From the NCBI RefSeq assembly GCF_003369565.1, contig NZ_PIOD01000006.1:303007-367006 (forward strand): 64,000 nt of DNA, written 5' to 3'. The position numbers and the translations under genes are program-made. The notes below the pieces were generated by a model. The model was not told the DNA's origin. It ran no database searches and was given only the letters and a program-made list of their open reading frames with translations. Positions 45,969 through 54,801 of this stretch are shown here, in pieces (within the stretch, counting starts at the first letter, position 1; the number at the start of each line of letters is the position of its first letter). This DNA is from Oceanobacillus chungangensis (GTDB lineage Bacteria; Bacillota; Bacilli; Bacillales; Amphibacillaceae).

Positions 45969-46184
45969 ATGAAACGTTATTATTTTGCAGTGACGTATGA
46001 TGTTTGCGAACATAATAATCTATATGAAGGCATGAATAAATATCCTTTAGATGCGTCTATTGAGATAGAGAAGCAAGTAAGTGAATTTGCAAAAACGGAT
46101 GTTGCACCCTTAATAAAGATTTATGAATCAGGTACAAGTGACTTTAAAGAATTAAGAATGTATAAAGAATATCATTTTAAATAG
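45969..46184 (+). CDS. 71-aa hypothetical soluble protein
   Basis: MKRYYFAVTYDVCEHNNLYE at the start, then a charged helical part (IEIEKQVSEFAKTD). The ribosome site is weak (GGGATGAT), so expression is uncertain. No family recognised; the compositional pattern is protein-like and the frame is clean. Confidence 0.5.
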   Translation: MKRYYFAVTYDVCEHNNLYEGMNKYPLDASIEIEKQVSEFAKTDVAPLIKIYESGTSDFKELRMYKEYHFK

Positions 46185-46472
46185 TATGAGTGTCGTTGCA
46201 ATCAATAGTCTTTATTCGACTAAACGGTACGTGAGTAAATAAGAAGTTGTTTATGCGGCAACTCCTTATTCTTCTATAGGTACAGAGAATTGAATATGGT
46301 TAATTAGTAATAAAATCAAGAAGAGAAAGTTAGTTAATTAATTCACTACTCAATTCTAACCGATTGGTGGAATAATCAGCTAAGAATACATTTAAAAATA
46401 GGCAAATAACTATTCCTCTTTCAACATAGGCACATATACTACTTTTGAAACAACTAAAGGAGGAGATATATA

Positions 46473-46745
46473 GTGGAAAGACAATATTTTGGTGGTCAAC
46501 CAGGCCATGGTAGTTATCCAGGCCATGGTGGTCAACCAGGCCATGGTGGTTATCCAGGCTATTGGGGCCACCCAAGCTATTGGGGTTACCCAGGCTATTG
46601 GGGCCACCCAGGCTATTGGGGTTACCCAGGCCATGGTGGTCACCCAGGTTATGGTGGTCACCCAGGTTATGGCGGTCATCACAGATATGATAATCATCGC
46701 GACGATTCTGGACACGACGGTAATCACCAAGATGGTTCCTGCTAA
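46473..46745 (+). CDS. Gly/His/Tyr/Pro repeat protein, possible spore-coat or metal-binding protein
   Basis: 90 aa, almost wholly short repeats: GGQPGHGSYPGHGGQPGHG, then YPGYWGHPSYWGYPGYWG, then HPGYGG units, ending in a charged tail (HHRYDNHRDDSGHDGNHQD). AAAGGAGGAG lies ten bases before the GTG, which picks this frame from several frames left open by the 18-bp DNA repeat (CCAGGCTATTGGGGCCAC). A terminator follows. Tyr/Gly/His-rich composition resembles Bacillus coat proteins; copper or nickel binding through His is an alternative. Confidence 0.7.
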   Translation: MERQYFGGQPGHGSYPGHGGQPGHGGYPGYWGHPSYWGYPGYWGHPGYWGYPGHGGHPGYGGHPGYGGHHRYDNHRDDSGHDGNHQDGSC

Positions 46746-46819
46746 TCTCATTCAATAATGAAAATATTTATAAGTTGTTTTCCAAACTTTTTATGAAACT
46801 CAAAATTAAATCTTTTGAA

Positions 46820-46862
46820 AAAGAATCCATTTTGTTCAATCAACTTTCAAAATGGATTCTTT
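46820..46862 (+). terminator. terminator after the repeat-protein gene
   Basis: AAAGAATCCATTTTG pairs perfectly with CAAAATGGATTCTTT, 13-base loop, AT-rich tail. Confidence 0.88.
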
Positions 46863-47032
46863 ATATTTATTGTAAAATTTAGGTTTGTTAGGGTGTTTAC
46901 ACGTAAACACATCAAAAAACACAGCAATCGATGATGGAAATACGAAAATCTAGTGGTTGCAGAAATTGCACAATAAGAGATGTTTTATGCTAAATTTTGA
47001 TGAATTAAATAAAAACTTCCAAGATTGGTTTT

Positions 47033-47191
47033 TTATTCTCGCATTGCTCCTGCCTCTCGGGAAGTCATTGCACCTTGTCCTTCGCTTACATCTTTCTGAA
47101 TTTCCTGTTTTACTTTTTTAGCATTAGTTCTGGAAAATCCTGTTTCCATACTAGAACTCAAATTCTGTTGCGTTTGTTGATCTTGTTGCAT
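47033..47191 (-). CDS. probable gamma-type small acid-soluble spore protein
   Basis: 52 aa: MQQDQQTQQNLSSSMETGFS then RTNAKKVKQEIQKDVSEGQG. Gln-rich, with the FSxTNAxxVKxE and EGQGAM elements reminiscent of gamma-type SASP (SspE), which store amino acids in the spore. It has a single repeat rather than the usual two, so the call is tentative. AAGGAGGAG precedes the chosen ATG; the longer open frame upstream has no ribosome site. Confidence 0.55.
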   Translation of the reverse strand: MQQDQQTQQNLSSSMETGFSRTNAKKVKQEIQKDVSEGQGAMTSREAGAMRE

Positions 47192-47303
47192 ATAACGTCT
47201 CCTCCTTAATATATTGTTTAACGATTTTGTTATTAATAAAAAAGTACGGTGTAATGGGACATGATTCCTGACCCTAAGTACCACCCCTTCCAATGAATAG
47301 AAA

Positions 47304-48104
47304 CTACTCTAATATTCCTAATTCAATATACATTCTTTCACCTATCTGACCAGTAACTGGTAAGCCATGACTTCTTTGAAATCGTTTGACAGCATCTTCC
47401 GTTGTTTCTCTATAAATACCATCAACTACGCCATAATAGAAGCCTGCTGCTTTTAGTCGATTTTGAACAAGTTGAACAAGATTTCCTTTTGAACCTATAG
47501 CTAAATTTCTAAACTCCCATTCACCAAGACCAGTAATTGGACCATCAATGTAGACCGTCGTACCAACATTAATTCTTGTAAATAATTCTTCCACATCCTC
47601 ATTATGCATGCGTACACAACCACTACTGACATTTTTACCAATGAGTACAGGTTTGTTCGTCCCATGTATTCCGTAATTCCCCCACGGAACATCTAGGCCA
47701 AGCCACCTTGTACCAAATCCATGTCCCCAATTTCTCGATTTATCAATTATTTTAAAACGACCGATTGGTGTTGGCGTTCGATCTGTACCTGGACCAATAG
47801 GATACTGCGCAATCACTACCCCATCCTCCATAACAGATAACTGGTTTTCCCAAAGGTTGATGTAAATTGTTATGACATCTTGATTCTTTGCTTCAACGTT
47901 TTGCGTGAGAGAGAGAGAAACTAAAAATAGGAACAGAACTTTAAAAACGAATGCAAACTTTATCGTTTTACATAAATAAGCATGTTTTATTTCAAAATGG
48001 GTAGTAGTCTTTATTTGGTAACGATTGTCGGCTAAGTTCTCAGCATTGTATGCATCACGAGAAGTGCTACCAACTTCTGACACCAACTCACCTCGTTTCA
48101 TCAC
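47304..48104 (-). CDS. exported L,D-transpeptidase with peptidoglycan-binding domain
   Basis: Up to 266 aa. A hydrophobic export segment lies at about 50-68 behind an unusually long, polar N-terminus, so the true start may be further in (a GTG after GAGGTGAG is one candidate). The YkuD domain (75-195) has GIHGTN (His147) and SSGCVRMHNEDVEEL with catalytic Cys163. A C-terminal PG_binding_1 domain (207-263) has QNRLKAAGFYYGVVDGIYRE. It would make 3-3 cross-links or attach wall ligands in spore or vegetative peptidoglycan. Confidence 0.88.
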   Translation of the reverse strand: MMKRGELVSEVGSTSRDAYNAENLADNRYQIKTTTHFEIKHAYLCKTIKFAFVFKVLFLFLVSLSLTQNVEAKNQDVITIYINLWENQLSVMEDGVVIAQYPIGPGTDRTPTPIGRFKIIDKSRNWGHGFGTRWLGLDVPWGNYGIHGTNKPVLIGKNVSSGCVRMHNEDVEELFTRINVGTTVYIDGPITGLGEWEFRNLAIGSKGNLVQLVQNRLKAAGFYYGVVDGIYRETTEDAVKRFQRSHGLPVTGQIGERMYIELGILE

Positions 48105-48425
48105 AAAATTATTATGTCCATTATTTAGATTTAGAAGTAATGTAAATATGCTTATTAGTTATTTGTTACGAATGGGACAAAATATTTCTGAACCTGGTCA
48201 TTCCGTAAAAGAGAGGGTTCAACGTAAATCAAGAAACAATAAATAATTTTTATGTTAACAGAACATCTTTGATTCTGGCATCACTCACTTGCTTTTAAAT
48301 GCTCTAATAAACAACAAAGAACTAAGGTCAATCTAAGCAGTATTAATCAAAGGCATACTTTGGAATTAAATGAACCCTTAGTATGCTTAACGAGAGAACA
48401 GAGGTTGCAAGAGTAGATGTGGAGC
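48105..48425. other. intergenic, with terminator-like hairpin
   Basis: No supported gene. A hairpin at about 48350-48389 (AGGCATACT/AGTATGCTT) lies downstream of the minus-strand YibQ gene and may end it; a T-rich stretch follows on that strand. Confidence 0.45.
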
Positions 48426-49223
48426 CTAGTCATCTTCAACCATGTTACTCGATTCAATTCCATCAATTATATTAAATTCAGGTATTAAATCAGTTAGTGA
48501 AACGAATTCCGCCTGATTTTGATATACTGGGATATATTCTTTTAGGACGCTAAACGTCATCGGTCCTGGGACACCAACATGACCAATAGCAATTATTTTT
48601 TCATGGTCTATTAACTGTTTCGACAGTAAATCGGCTTGCTTCTTAATATGCTGTGCTGTATATATAGCATCAAAAAATAAATTATTTTCCAAAACAGGGA
48701 CATTCATTTGTGCACCTACTTCACTGACAACGCTATTTTCAGTTGTCTGACTATCGAGAAAGTATAAAGCGTTTTCCCTGCACACTTCGAGAATTATTTT
48801 CATTATTCTCTCATCCTCCGTAATCTTAGAACCCATATGATTATTCATCCCGACGGCGTGAGGCACATCTTTAATTGCAGACTCTACACGTTCTCTAATT
48901 TCTTGATCACTTAAATCGGATGTGATGGCTCCAGGACCGAGCCAGCTCTTCTTTCCTTTTTTTGGTTCCATCGGTAAATGGATAATAACTTCGTGGCCAT
49001 TTTCATTTGCGAGCTCGGCATCCTCTTTTGTAGATGGCATAAAGGGCATAATCGCTACGGTTAGTTTTACAGGCAAACTAAGTATTTCCTTCGTTCCCTT
49101 CATATTATTACCCAAGTCGTCTATTACTATAGCCAGCTCTTTTTTTAATTGCGGAGTTGGTTCTGCAAAAACTGGCTGTACAAATAAAAAAAGGAAAAGG
49201 AAGCTACAAATCAATATTCTCAT
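48426..49223 (-). CDS. YibQ-type divergent polysaccharide deacetylase
   Basis: 265 aa with signal peptide (1-20, ending VFAEP). The divergent polysaccharide deacetylase fold shows LAIVIDDLGNN (Asp35/Asp36), TVAIMPFMPSTKEDAELA, EVIIHLPMEP, GMNNHMGSKIT and YFLDSQTT. YibQ proteins are exported; their carbohydrate substrate has not been fixed. The start is set by GAGGTGTATTTA before the ATG. Same strand as the L,D-transpeptidase gene upstream in coordinates. Confidence 0.88.
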   Translation of the reverse strand: MRILICSFLFLFLFVQPVFAEPTPQLKKELAIVIDDLGNNMKGTKEILSLPVKLTVAIMPFMPSTKEDAELANENGHEVIIHLPMEPKKGKKSWLGPGAITSDLSDQEIRERVESAIKDVPHAVGMNNHMGSKITEDERIMKIILEVCRENALYFLDSQTTENSVVSEVGAQMNVPVLENNLFFDAIYTAQHIKKQADLLSKQLIDHEKIIAIGHVGVPGPMTFSVLKEYIPVYQNQAEFVSLTDLIPEFNIIDGIESSNMVEDD

Positions 49224-49463
49224 TAAATACACCTCTTGTTTTTTCTTTTAGGATTCCCAGATCTCATAAAAAATAGGTATCAACTAACGGTAATTTCTGG
49301 GAAATAATACGTTTCAATAATTGGGAAAATTCTAGTCGATATACGGTAAAGATGTAAAACAGGGAATCAGTTGCTACAGATTGGGCAATATATTTTTACA
49401 TAAACACATCCTCAGTCTAGTTTACATTAGCTATAAAAAAATATATACCAATGGAGAAATCAA

Positions 49464-50324
49464 ATGAATAACAATCTTTTTTACAAGACATTTGTAGTTA
49501 TCTTGATGTTAACCTTTACAGTCAATTATCATATTAAAGCAGTGGAACAGGAAAATAATAATCTCCCAGTCGACTTTAATATCAACATAATACCCTGGCA
49601 AGAAGTAAAAGATATTATTCCTAATAAAACAAAGTTCACCATTATAGACTTTGAAACTGGATTATCTTTTAATGTTCAGCGAAGGGCAGGTAAAAGCCAT
49701 GCAGATGTACAGCCGTTAACTAAGAGGGATACACAAACGATGAAGGAAATATACAATAATAGCTGGAGTTGGAATAGGAGAGCCATCATTGTAAAAATCA
49801 ATAATCAATTGATTGCAGCATCGATGCATGGAATGCCACATGGCGCCGGTGCTCTTAATAACGGGTTTCCTGGTCACTTTTGTGTACATTTTATTGGTAG
49901 TAAGACTCATAAATCGGGTAAAGAGGATCTCTCCCATAAAATAATGATCTTGAAGTCAGGAAATATGCTTAATGACTACCTAACGAAGGTAAACCCTAAG
50001 GAGTTAATACAGATTTTTGCTGTCGGAATTAATCAAGAGGATGATTATTTGTTGGATTTAACTCTTACACAATCTGAAAATCAGCAGGAATTTAATAAAC
50101 TCGTCGAAGATATAACAAGAATTGACATAAATGAAATGGAACTTGAATCACAAATAAGAAAAAATGATCTACTCGTCAATATACCCGTCATAGTCAAAAT
50201 TACGACGAAAGAAAATAGAATAGTAAAGAAAACAATCCAATTCACTATCCAAAAAACGGGTTTAACAGATCGCTGGCTTATTAACCGTGACTCACTATAC
50301 GAGGAATTTAATGGCAGGGAATGA
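49464..50324 (+). CDS. exported His-rich protein of unknown function
   Basis: 286 aa with signal peptide (about 1-27). A conserved-looking core at 70-150 has RRAGKSHADVQPLT (His79, Asp81), WSWNRRAIIVKINN, AASMHGMPHGAG (His122, His126) and FPGHFCVHFIGSKTH (His138, Cys140, His142, His149). The density of His/Asp in short motifs suggests a zinc enzyme. From memory, similar cores occur in Firmicute proteins with peptidoglycan-binding domains, but no named family comes to mind. The C-terminal third looks like a separate beta domain. Neighbours are cell-wall enzymes. Confidence 0.7.
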   Translation: MNNNLFYKTFVVILMLTFTVNYHIKAVEQENNNLPVDFNINIIPWQEVKDIIPNKTKFTIIDFETGLSFNVQRRAGKSHADVQPLTKRDTQTMKEIYNNSWSWNRRAIIVKINNQLIAASMHGMPHGAGALNNGFPGHFCVHFIGSKTHKSGKEDLSHKIMILKSGNMLNDYLTKVNPKELIQIFAVGINQEDDYLLDLTLTQSENQQEFNKLVEDITRIDINEMELESQIRKNDLLVNIPVIVKITTKENRIVKKTIQFTIQKTGLTDRWLINRDSLYEEFNGRE

Positions 50325-50648
50325 GAGGTGATAATTTCGAAAGTATTATTTTATTGAGCTTGCTTTATTAGCGTTATATCTTTCCCACTAATAAAGCAAG
50401 AGTATTGGACAGAATCGGGTGATAAGTGAGTATTACAATAGATCAAACAATCACCTGCTAAAGCGGGTGTATTTTTTTGCTTTTATCAGTAGTGTATATA
50501 GTAACTAATTATCATGTGCACAAAGTCACGCCGGTAGAAAAAATGCGGAGAGAATAGGATTTATTTGTTACTCAAAGACAATTTATTAAATCCTTTGCCT
50601 TAATATAACTTTACTATCATAAAGTTGTAAAAAATGTTTTCTAAAATC
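50325..50648. other. intergenic with two hairpins
   Basis: A perfect 13-bp inverted repeat (CTTGCTTTATTAG at 50359 and CTAATAAAGCAAG at 50388) lies just after the His-rich protein gene, followed by the terminator at 50452. No gene seen. Confidence 0.55.
50452..50479 (+). terminator. rho-independent terminator
   Basis: CACCTGC taaa GCGGGTG followed by TATTTTTTT. Probably ends the transcript of the exported His-rich protein. Confidence 0.85.
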
Positions 50649-51392
50649 CTACTTTAGAAAAAGGTTAAAGAAACTGGAATCTTTCATTTCATTTCGTAAC
50701 ATCATTTCCGAAACAGTTACAAATTTATATCCCTTTTTTTCTAATATAGGTAAAATCTTCTCTAGTGATGTAATGGTTCGGCTTCGATCACCTCCTGCAT
50801 CATGAAGTAGAATAATATCACCTGGACTTATATTCGAGAGGATGTGATTCGTTATTCGATTGACACTAGGATTTTTCCAGTCTTCCGGATCCTGATGCCA
50901 TGACCAGAGAACAACATGATAACCGCTATCGACTGCTGTATTTATTATTAAATCATTATAAGCACCACCAACTGGACGGAAAAGGGTTGGTTTCGTTCCG
51001 GTAATTTCATAAATTATTTTTGCTGTATCATCTATTTCTTTCTTTAACTCTTTAGAACTTATTGGGTGATAATTATGATTATAAGTATGATTTGCTATCT
51101 CATGACCTTCTGTAAACTGACGATAAATAAGGCCAGAGTATTTCTTAGCATGTGCACCCAACACAAAAAAAGTTGCTTTTGCATCATACTTTGCCAATAC
51201 ATCTAATATATCTGGAGTGTATTGCGGGTGTGGACCATCGTCAAAGGTGATAGCAACCATTTTTTCCTTCGTATCTATGTCCCATGTAACATGACCTGTT
51301 TTTTCATAATCCCAGCGGTCCGTTGCGGATGTCTGTGTATTTGTAAAAAATAATAAGAAAAAAAGGAAAAGGAAAAATAGTCGTCTTTTCAT
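50649..51392 (-). CDS. exported NodB-type polysaccharide deacetylase
   Basis: 247 aa, signal peptide (1-22). The CE4 motifs are complete: TFDDGPHPQYT (Asp51, Asp52), HEIANHTYNH (His102, His106), the RPVGGAYND arginine motif, and LLHDAGGDRSRT. It removes N-acetyl groups from peptidoglycan amino sugars or chitin-like polymers; the short length and lack of wall-binding domain resemble PdaA/YlxY-type enzymes. AGGTGCTATTTAC precedes the ATG. Confidence 0.88.
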   Translation of the reverse strand: MKRRLFFLFLFFLLFFTNTQTSATDRWDYEKTGHVTWDIDTKEKMVAITFDDGPHPQYTPDILDVLAKYDAKATFFVLGAHAKKYSGLIYRQFTEGHEIANHTYNHNYHPISSKELKKEIDDTAKIIYEITGTKPTLFRPVGGAYNDLIINTAVDSGYHVVLWSWHQDPEDWKNPSVNRITNHILSNISPGDIILLHDAGGDRSRTITSLEKILPILEKKGYKFVTVSEMMLRNEMKDSSFFNLFLK

Positions 51393-51858
51393 GTAAATAG
51401 CACCTCAATGTTTTTAATATAATATGACACAAAGATCATAGTTAATCCCACTTAATGTAGTTTCTCTTTAGTCTATGAAGTTTTTACAAATTTAATCATT
51501 GGAAATTGAGTAGGAGGAGGTTACTAACCTCTGTCCTCTTACCCCCACCGTAAACAAGGTTCCATTTATGGTAGTTTCATCTGAGTTCAACCATTGTGTT
51601 GTATCGCTAATAGACTCTTGTTATAGGAAAATGTTGAAATTTGAAACGATGCTTCAATTTTTACGTACATCTATATTATCAGTATTATGATCGTCTTGTT
51701 CCGTAATAAAAAATAATACTAATACTATTCAAATATTATGTTATTATCGAAGTGTGTAGGCATTGTCTGACTCTAACGTCTCAGAAGTGTTTAAGAAAGC
51801 TCTTATAAGAATAAATTTAATACAACTAAAAACTTTAGTGAAACTGGAGGGTTAATTT
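51393..51858. other. intergenic, no gene seen
   Basis: About 465 bases upstream of a decayed gene. AT-rich; no frame with a ribosome site and no recognisable family. Possibly more remnant DNA. Confidence 0.4.
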
Positions 51859-52091
51859 ATAAAAAATAAGCTTTAATTATTGGTTCTGTCGGAGTCCTTG
51901 TACTATCAATTGGTTTGATGAAAGGGTTCTCCAGTACAGAGCACAAAATAGAAGAGGTAAACCGTTAGAGTTTATATTGAGAAATTAGAAAGAGATGGGA
52001 TAGCAATTTATCCAATAGCAATTTTATATGCTTCCGTACCTTTGAAGATGAGATCAACATCGTTGACAAATCAGGATTATACGAAAAATGA
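51859..52091 (+). pseudogene. small exported protein gene broken by several frameshifts
   Basis: Behind a GGAGGG site, three frames in turn give a sensible protein: ALIIGSVGVLVLSIGLMKGF and SSTEHKIEEVNR (signal/anchor helix), then VYIEKLERDGIAIYP, then FRTFEDEINIVDKSGLYEK with TGA. The start codon is ATA in place of ATG, one base is missing before the helix, and two more shifts follow. So it is a recently decayed gene for a roughly 75-aa anchored protein; the family is not identified. Confidence 0.6.
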
Positions 52092-52186
52092 TTCCTAATT
52101 GATAAAGATTTATTCCGCTAATTGTTGTATTCAAAGGATTTTAATATATAGTCCATAATTAGCGTTATACAAAGGGGAAATGAATA

Positions 52187-52609
52187 ATGAATTGGCAAAT
52201 TACTAAAGAATTAAATAAAAGGGATAAACAATATATTGATGATGAGCTTTATAAGTTTAATTTAAATCATTTCCCAGAAGATTTAGGAGGCAGATACGAA
52301 GAAATCAATTTATTTTTGAAGGATGAAAACGGTAATACTCGTGGTGGAATACTCGCTGAAGTGTGTTGGAACTGGTTAGAAATTCAAACCTTTATGATAG
52401 ATGAGAACATAAGGAAATTGGGTTATGGGACAAAATTATTATTAGAAATTGAGAAGATAGCTATTGAAAAAGAATGTGATTTTATAAAGGTAGATACTTT
52501 GAGTTTCCAAGCACTGGGTTTCTATGAGAAGAATGGCTATCAAGTGTTTGGAAATTTAGATAATGTAGGGAGAGATTATAAACATTACTATTTAAAAAAG
52601 GATTTATAG
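52187..52609 (+). CDS. GNAT-family N-acetyltransferase
   Basis: 140 aa. The acetyl-CoA loop is IRKLGYGTKLLLEIEK (the R/QxxGxG/A motif) and the C-terminal SFQALGFYEKNGYQVFGNL is the typical F-Y-x-K-x-G-Y element. Substrate unknown. AAAGGGGAAATG precedes the start. Confidence 0.87.
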   Translation: MNWQITKELNKRDKQYIDDELYKFNLNHFPEDLGGRYEEINLFLKDENGNTRGGILAEVCWNWLEIQTFMIDENIRKLGYGTKLLLEIEKIAIEKECDFIKVDTLSFQALGFYEKNGYQVFGNLDNVGRDYKHYYLKKDL

Positions 52610-53005
52610 AATTATTAATATTATAGAGCCGAGAAGATATAAGTTTCTTCTATCATTAAATCTAATCATCATAGTCACCATCTTTGTCTAAGTAGATAAC
52701 ACTTCTATCTGGTTCGTGTAAGTATAAGTAGTATCTACTTCAATGATTGTTTTTGAAGCACCCATCGGAATCCAGCCTTCCGATTCCACAGGCCGCTTTT
52801 GAGTCAATTTCTGCTGTAGATACTTTAGGAGAGAGAATGCAAAAATTTCGTCAAAGAAAAATAGTGAACCAAGACAGAACAAGGGATTTGTAATACGCAA
52901 CTGCATTTTGTTCAAATCTTCCTTTATTGAATTTTGGGTATTGTTGAAATTACCATTATAGTAGGAAAAAACTAGTAGTATTCTAGTAACAAAGGAGCGA
53001 TTCTC
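52610..53005. other. intergenic, no supported gene
   Basis: A minus-strand frame of 75 codons exists here but starts with TTG and resembles no family; I do not support it. No RNA or repeat structure recognised. Confidence 0.35.
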
Positions 53006-53188
53006 TTGAAGATTTTGTCATTTACTGTCGCTTTATCTATTTCTTTTGCCATGTACATATATATCTACGGACTAAAAGTAGACTATTCAGTAAAATACCA
53101 TCCAGTTCTTTGGTTTTTTCCAATCATTCTTACTATAATAGCAATTATCTGTTTATATTTAGCAATAAAAAATCAAGAGTATAAATAA
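53006..53188 (+). CDS. 60-aa small membrane protein
   Basis: TTG start eight bases after AAAGGAG. Two hydrophobic helices (about 3-21 and 34-54) with a Tyr-rich loop (YGLKVDYSVKYH). No family recognised. Confidence 0.55.
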   Translation: MKILSFTVALSISFAMYIYIYGLKVDYSVKYHPVLWFFPIILTIIAIICLYLAIKNQEYK

Positions 53189-53276
53189 AAAGACAAGTAA
53201 AGCATCCTTGATATAAATGGGTACGCTTTTTCCAAGAGGTGATGGAGTAGACATACAAATATGACTTTCCTATTCT

Positions 53277-53474
53277 TTGACTATATATTATATTTTAGGA
53301 AGCAATGACTGGCAGGTTCCCTTTTGCTTAGCCCAAGAACATTTTAACAGAATCAATGCTCCGTATAAAAAATTATATTTAATACCGAATGCTGGACATA
53401 TGATAATGGTAGATCAACCTGACTTGTTTTTTAATACACTATTAAAAATAAAAAATATTCAATGTAGTGGGTAG
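53277..53474 (+). pseudogene. alpha/beta hydrolase, C-terminal fragment
   Basis: The frame reads YYILGSNDWQVPFCLAQEHF, then KKLYLIPNAGHMIMVDQPDL. This is the end of a proline-iminopeptidase-like alpha/beta hydrolase, with the acid (GSNDWQVP) and catalytic His (NAGHM) strands but no nucleophile half. TTG start with no ribosome site. The N-terminal fragment at 6.5 kb is of the same broad type; whether they are from one gene cannot be told. Confidence 0.65.
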
Positions 53475-53565
53475 AAACTGTTATTTTTAATACGGTGGTG
53501 ATTCTTCAAGCAGAAGATCGCCTTTTTTTCTGGGGAAGCGGCAATGCGATTATAAGGAGATTTGT

Positions 53566-54801
53566 ATGATAACAAATTTAAAGGGGTGGAGAGACCCCAC
53601 GCTGTTACTATCGTCTATTGGAATATCTAGTATCGGAGATTTTATTTATTTAGTTACGATTAATATTATTGTATATCAACTAACTGGGTCGGCAGCAGCT
53701 GTTGCAGGACTTTGGATAATTGGTCCACTGACTAATATTGTTACAAAGTTCTGGACTGGCAGTTTCATTGATTATCGTAGTAAGAGAAAAGTAATGATTG
53801 TAACATACATAATTAGGGCAACGTTTATCTGCTTAATCCCTTTTGCACCAAACATGGCAGGTATATATGTGATTTTGGTCGTCCTAAGTGTGTCAAAAGC
53901 ATTTTTTAATCCATCTTCAATGACTTATATTGCTATTATTGTTCCAAAACAAAAAAGGAAACAATTTAACTCTATTCACTCCTTTGCAAGTTCCGGGGCA
54001 TTTATTATTGGACCAGCAATCGGGGGATCGCTTATTTTATTAACCTCTGTAGAAATAACATTGTGGCTAAATGCATTATTCTTTCTGATTTCAGCCACTT
54101 TATTATTTTTTCTACCTGAAAAAGAAAATATTGACAAAGAATCAATTCCACCATTGTCTTTTTCCCAGGTGATTTTGGATTTTATAGTCGTTCAGAAATT
54201 CATGTCTCAAAATAAATATGTTACATTTATTTACCTTGGTTTTATTCTAGTTATGCTTTTTTCATTTGCTATGGATGCACAGGAAGTTGTATTTACACAA
54301 CAAGTTATAGGGCTTTCCGAGATGGAGTATAGTTTATTAATCAGTATTACAGGAATAGGTTCTGTAATAGGTGCTACGTTACTTTCACTTTTTTCAAATT
54401 TCTTCTCGCTTAGATATATGATTGTCATAGGTCTTATCATGATGACAATAGGTTATGTAATCTATGCATTTTCATGGTCGTTTATTTCAATTGTTATTGG
54501 ATTTGTAATCTTAGGTTTCTTTAATGTGTTTCTAAATTCTGGAATTATGACTTTCTACCAAAATAATGTTCCTGTAGAAATTATGGGCAGAGTAACGAGT
54601 ATTTATCAGTTGATACAAAGTGCTGTTCAAGCAGTATTTATTCTAGCAATTGGGTTTGCAGCAGATATTATTTCATTACGGCTTACAATCATCACGTTGG
54701 CACTTGTCATGCTGATTGCATCTATTATTTTTTCATTCTCAGTAGTGAAGCCGAATAAAACATCTTATTATCGTGAAGGCCACAATGAAAGAAAAATATA
54801 A
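53566..54801 (+). CDS. MFS transporter, probable drug efflux
   Basis: 411 aa, 12 predicted helices. Opens with a DPTLLLSSIGISSIGDFIYL segment and has the loop 2-3 motif (GSFIDYRSKRK), consistent with the MFS_3/bacilysin-exporter-like group; the substrate is unknown. AAGGAG stands seven bases before the ATG. It follows a hydrolase fragment and a short terminator-like region. Confidence 0.88.
   Translation: MITNLKGWRDPTLLLSSIGISSIGDFIYLVTINIIVYQLTGSAAAVAGLWIIGPLTNIVTKFWTGSFIDYRSKRKVMIVTYIIRATFICLIPFAPNMAGIYVILVVLSVSKAFFNPSSMTYIAIIVPKQKRKQFNSIHSFASSGAFIIGPAIGGSLILLTSVEITLWLNALFFLISATLLFFLPEKENIDKESIPPLSFSQVILDFIVVQKFMSQNKYVTFIYLGFILVMLFSFAMDAQEVVFTQQVIGLSEMEYSLLISITGIGSVIGATLLSLFSNFFSLRYMIVIGLIMMTIGYVIYAFSWSFISIVIGFVILGFFNVFLNSGIMTFYQNNVPVEIMGRVTSIYQLIQSAVQAVFILAIGFAADIISLRLTIITLALVMLIASIIFSFSVVKPNKTSYYREGHNERKI

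Noticed and set aside
46330..46758. Alternative open frames over the Gly/His repeat gene, on both strands
   Set aside because: The 18-bp DNA repeat keeps several frames open; only the frame starting at 46473 has a good ribosome site and fitting terminator.
48025..48246. 73-codon plus-strand frame opposite the L,D-transpeptidase start
   Set aside because: Overlaps the N-terminal coding region of the transpeptidase and has no ribosome site or family.
52688..52915. 75-codon minus-strand frame
   Set aside because: TTG start, poorly placed ribosome site, composition unlike a known family.
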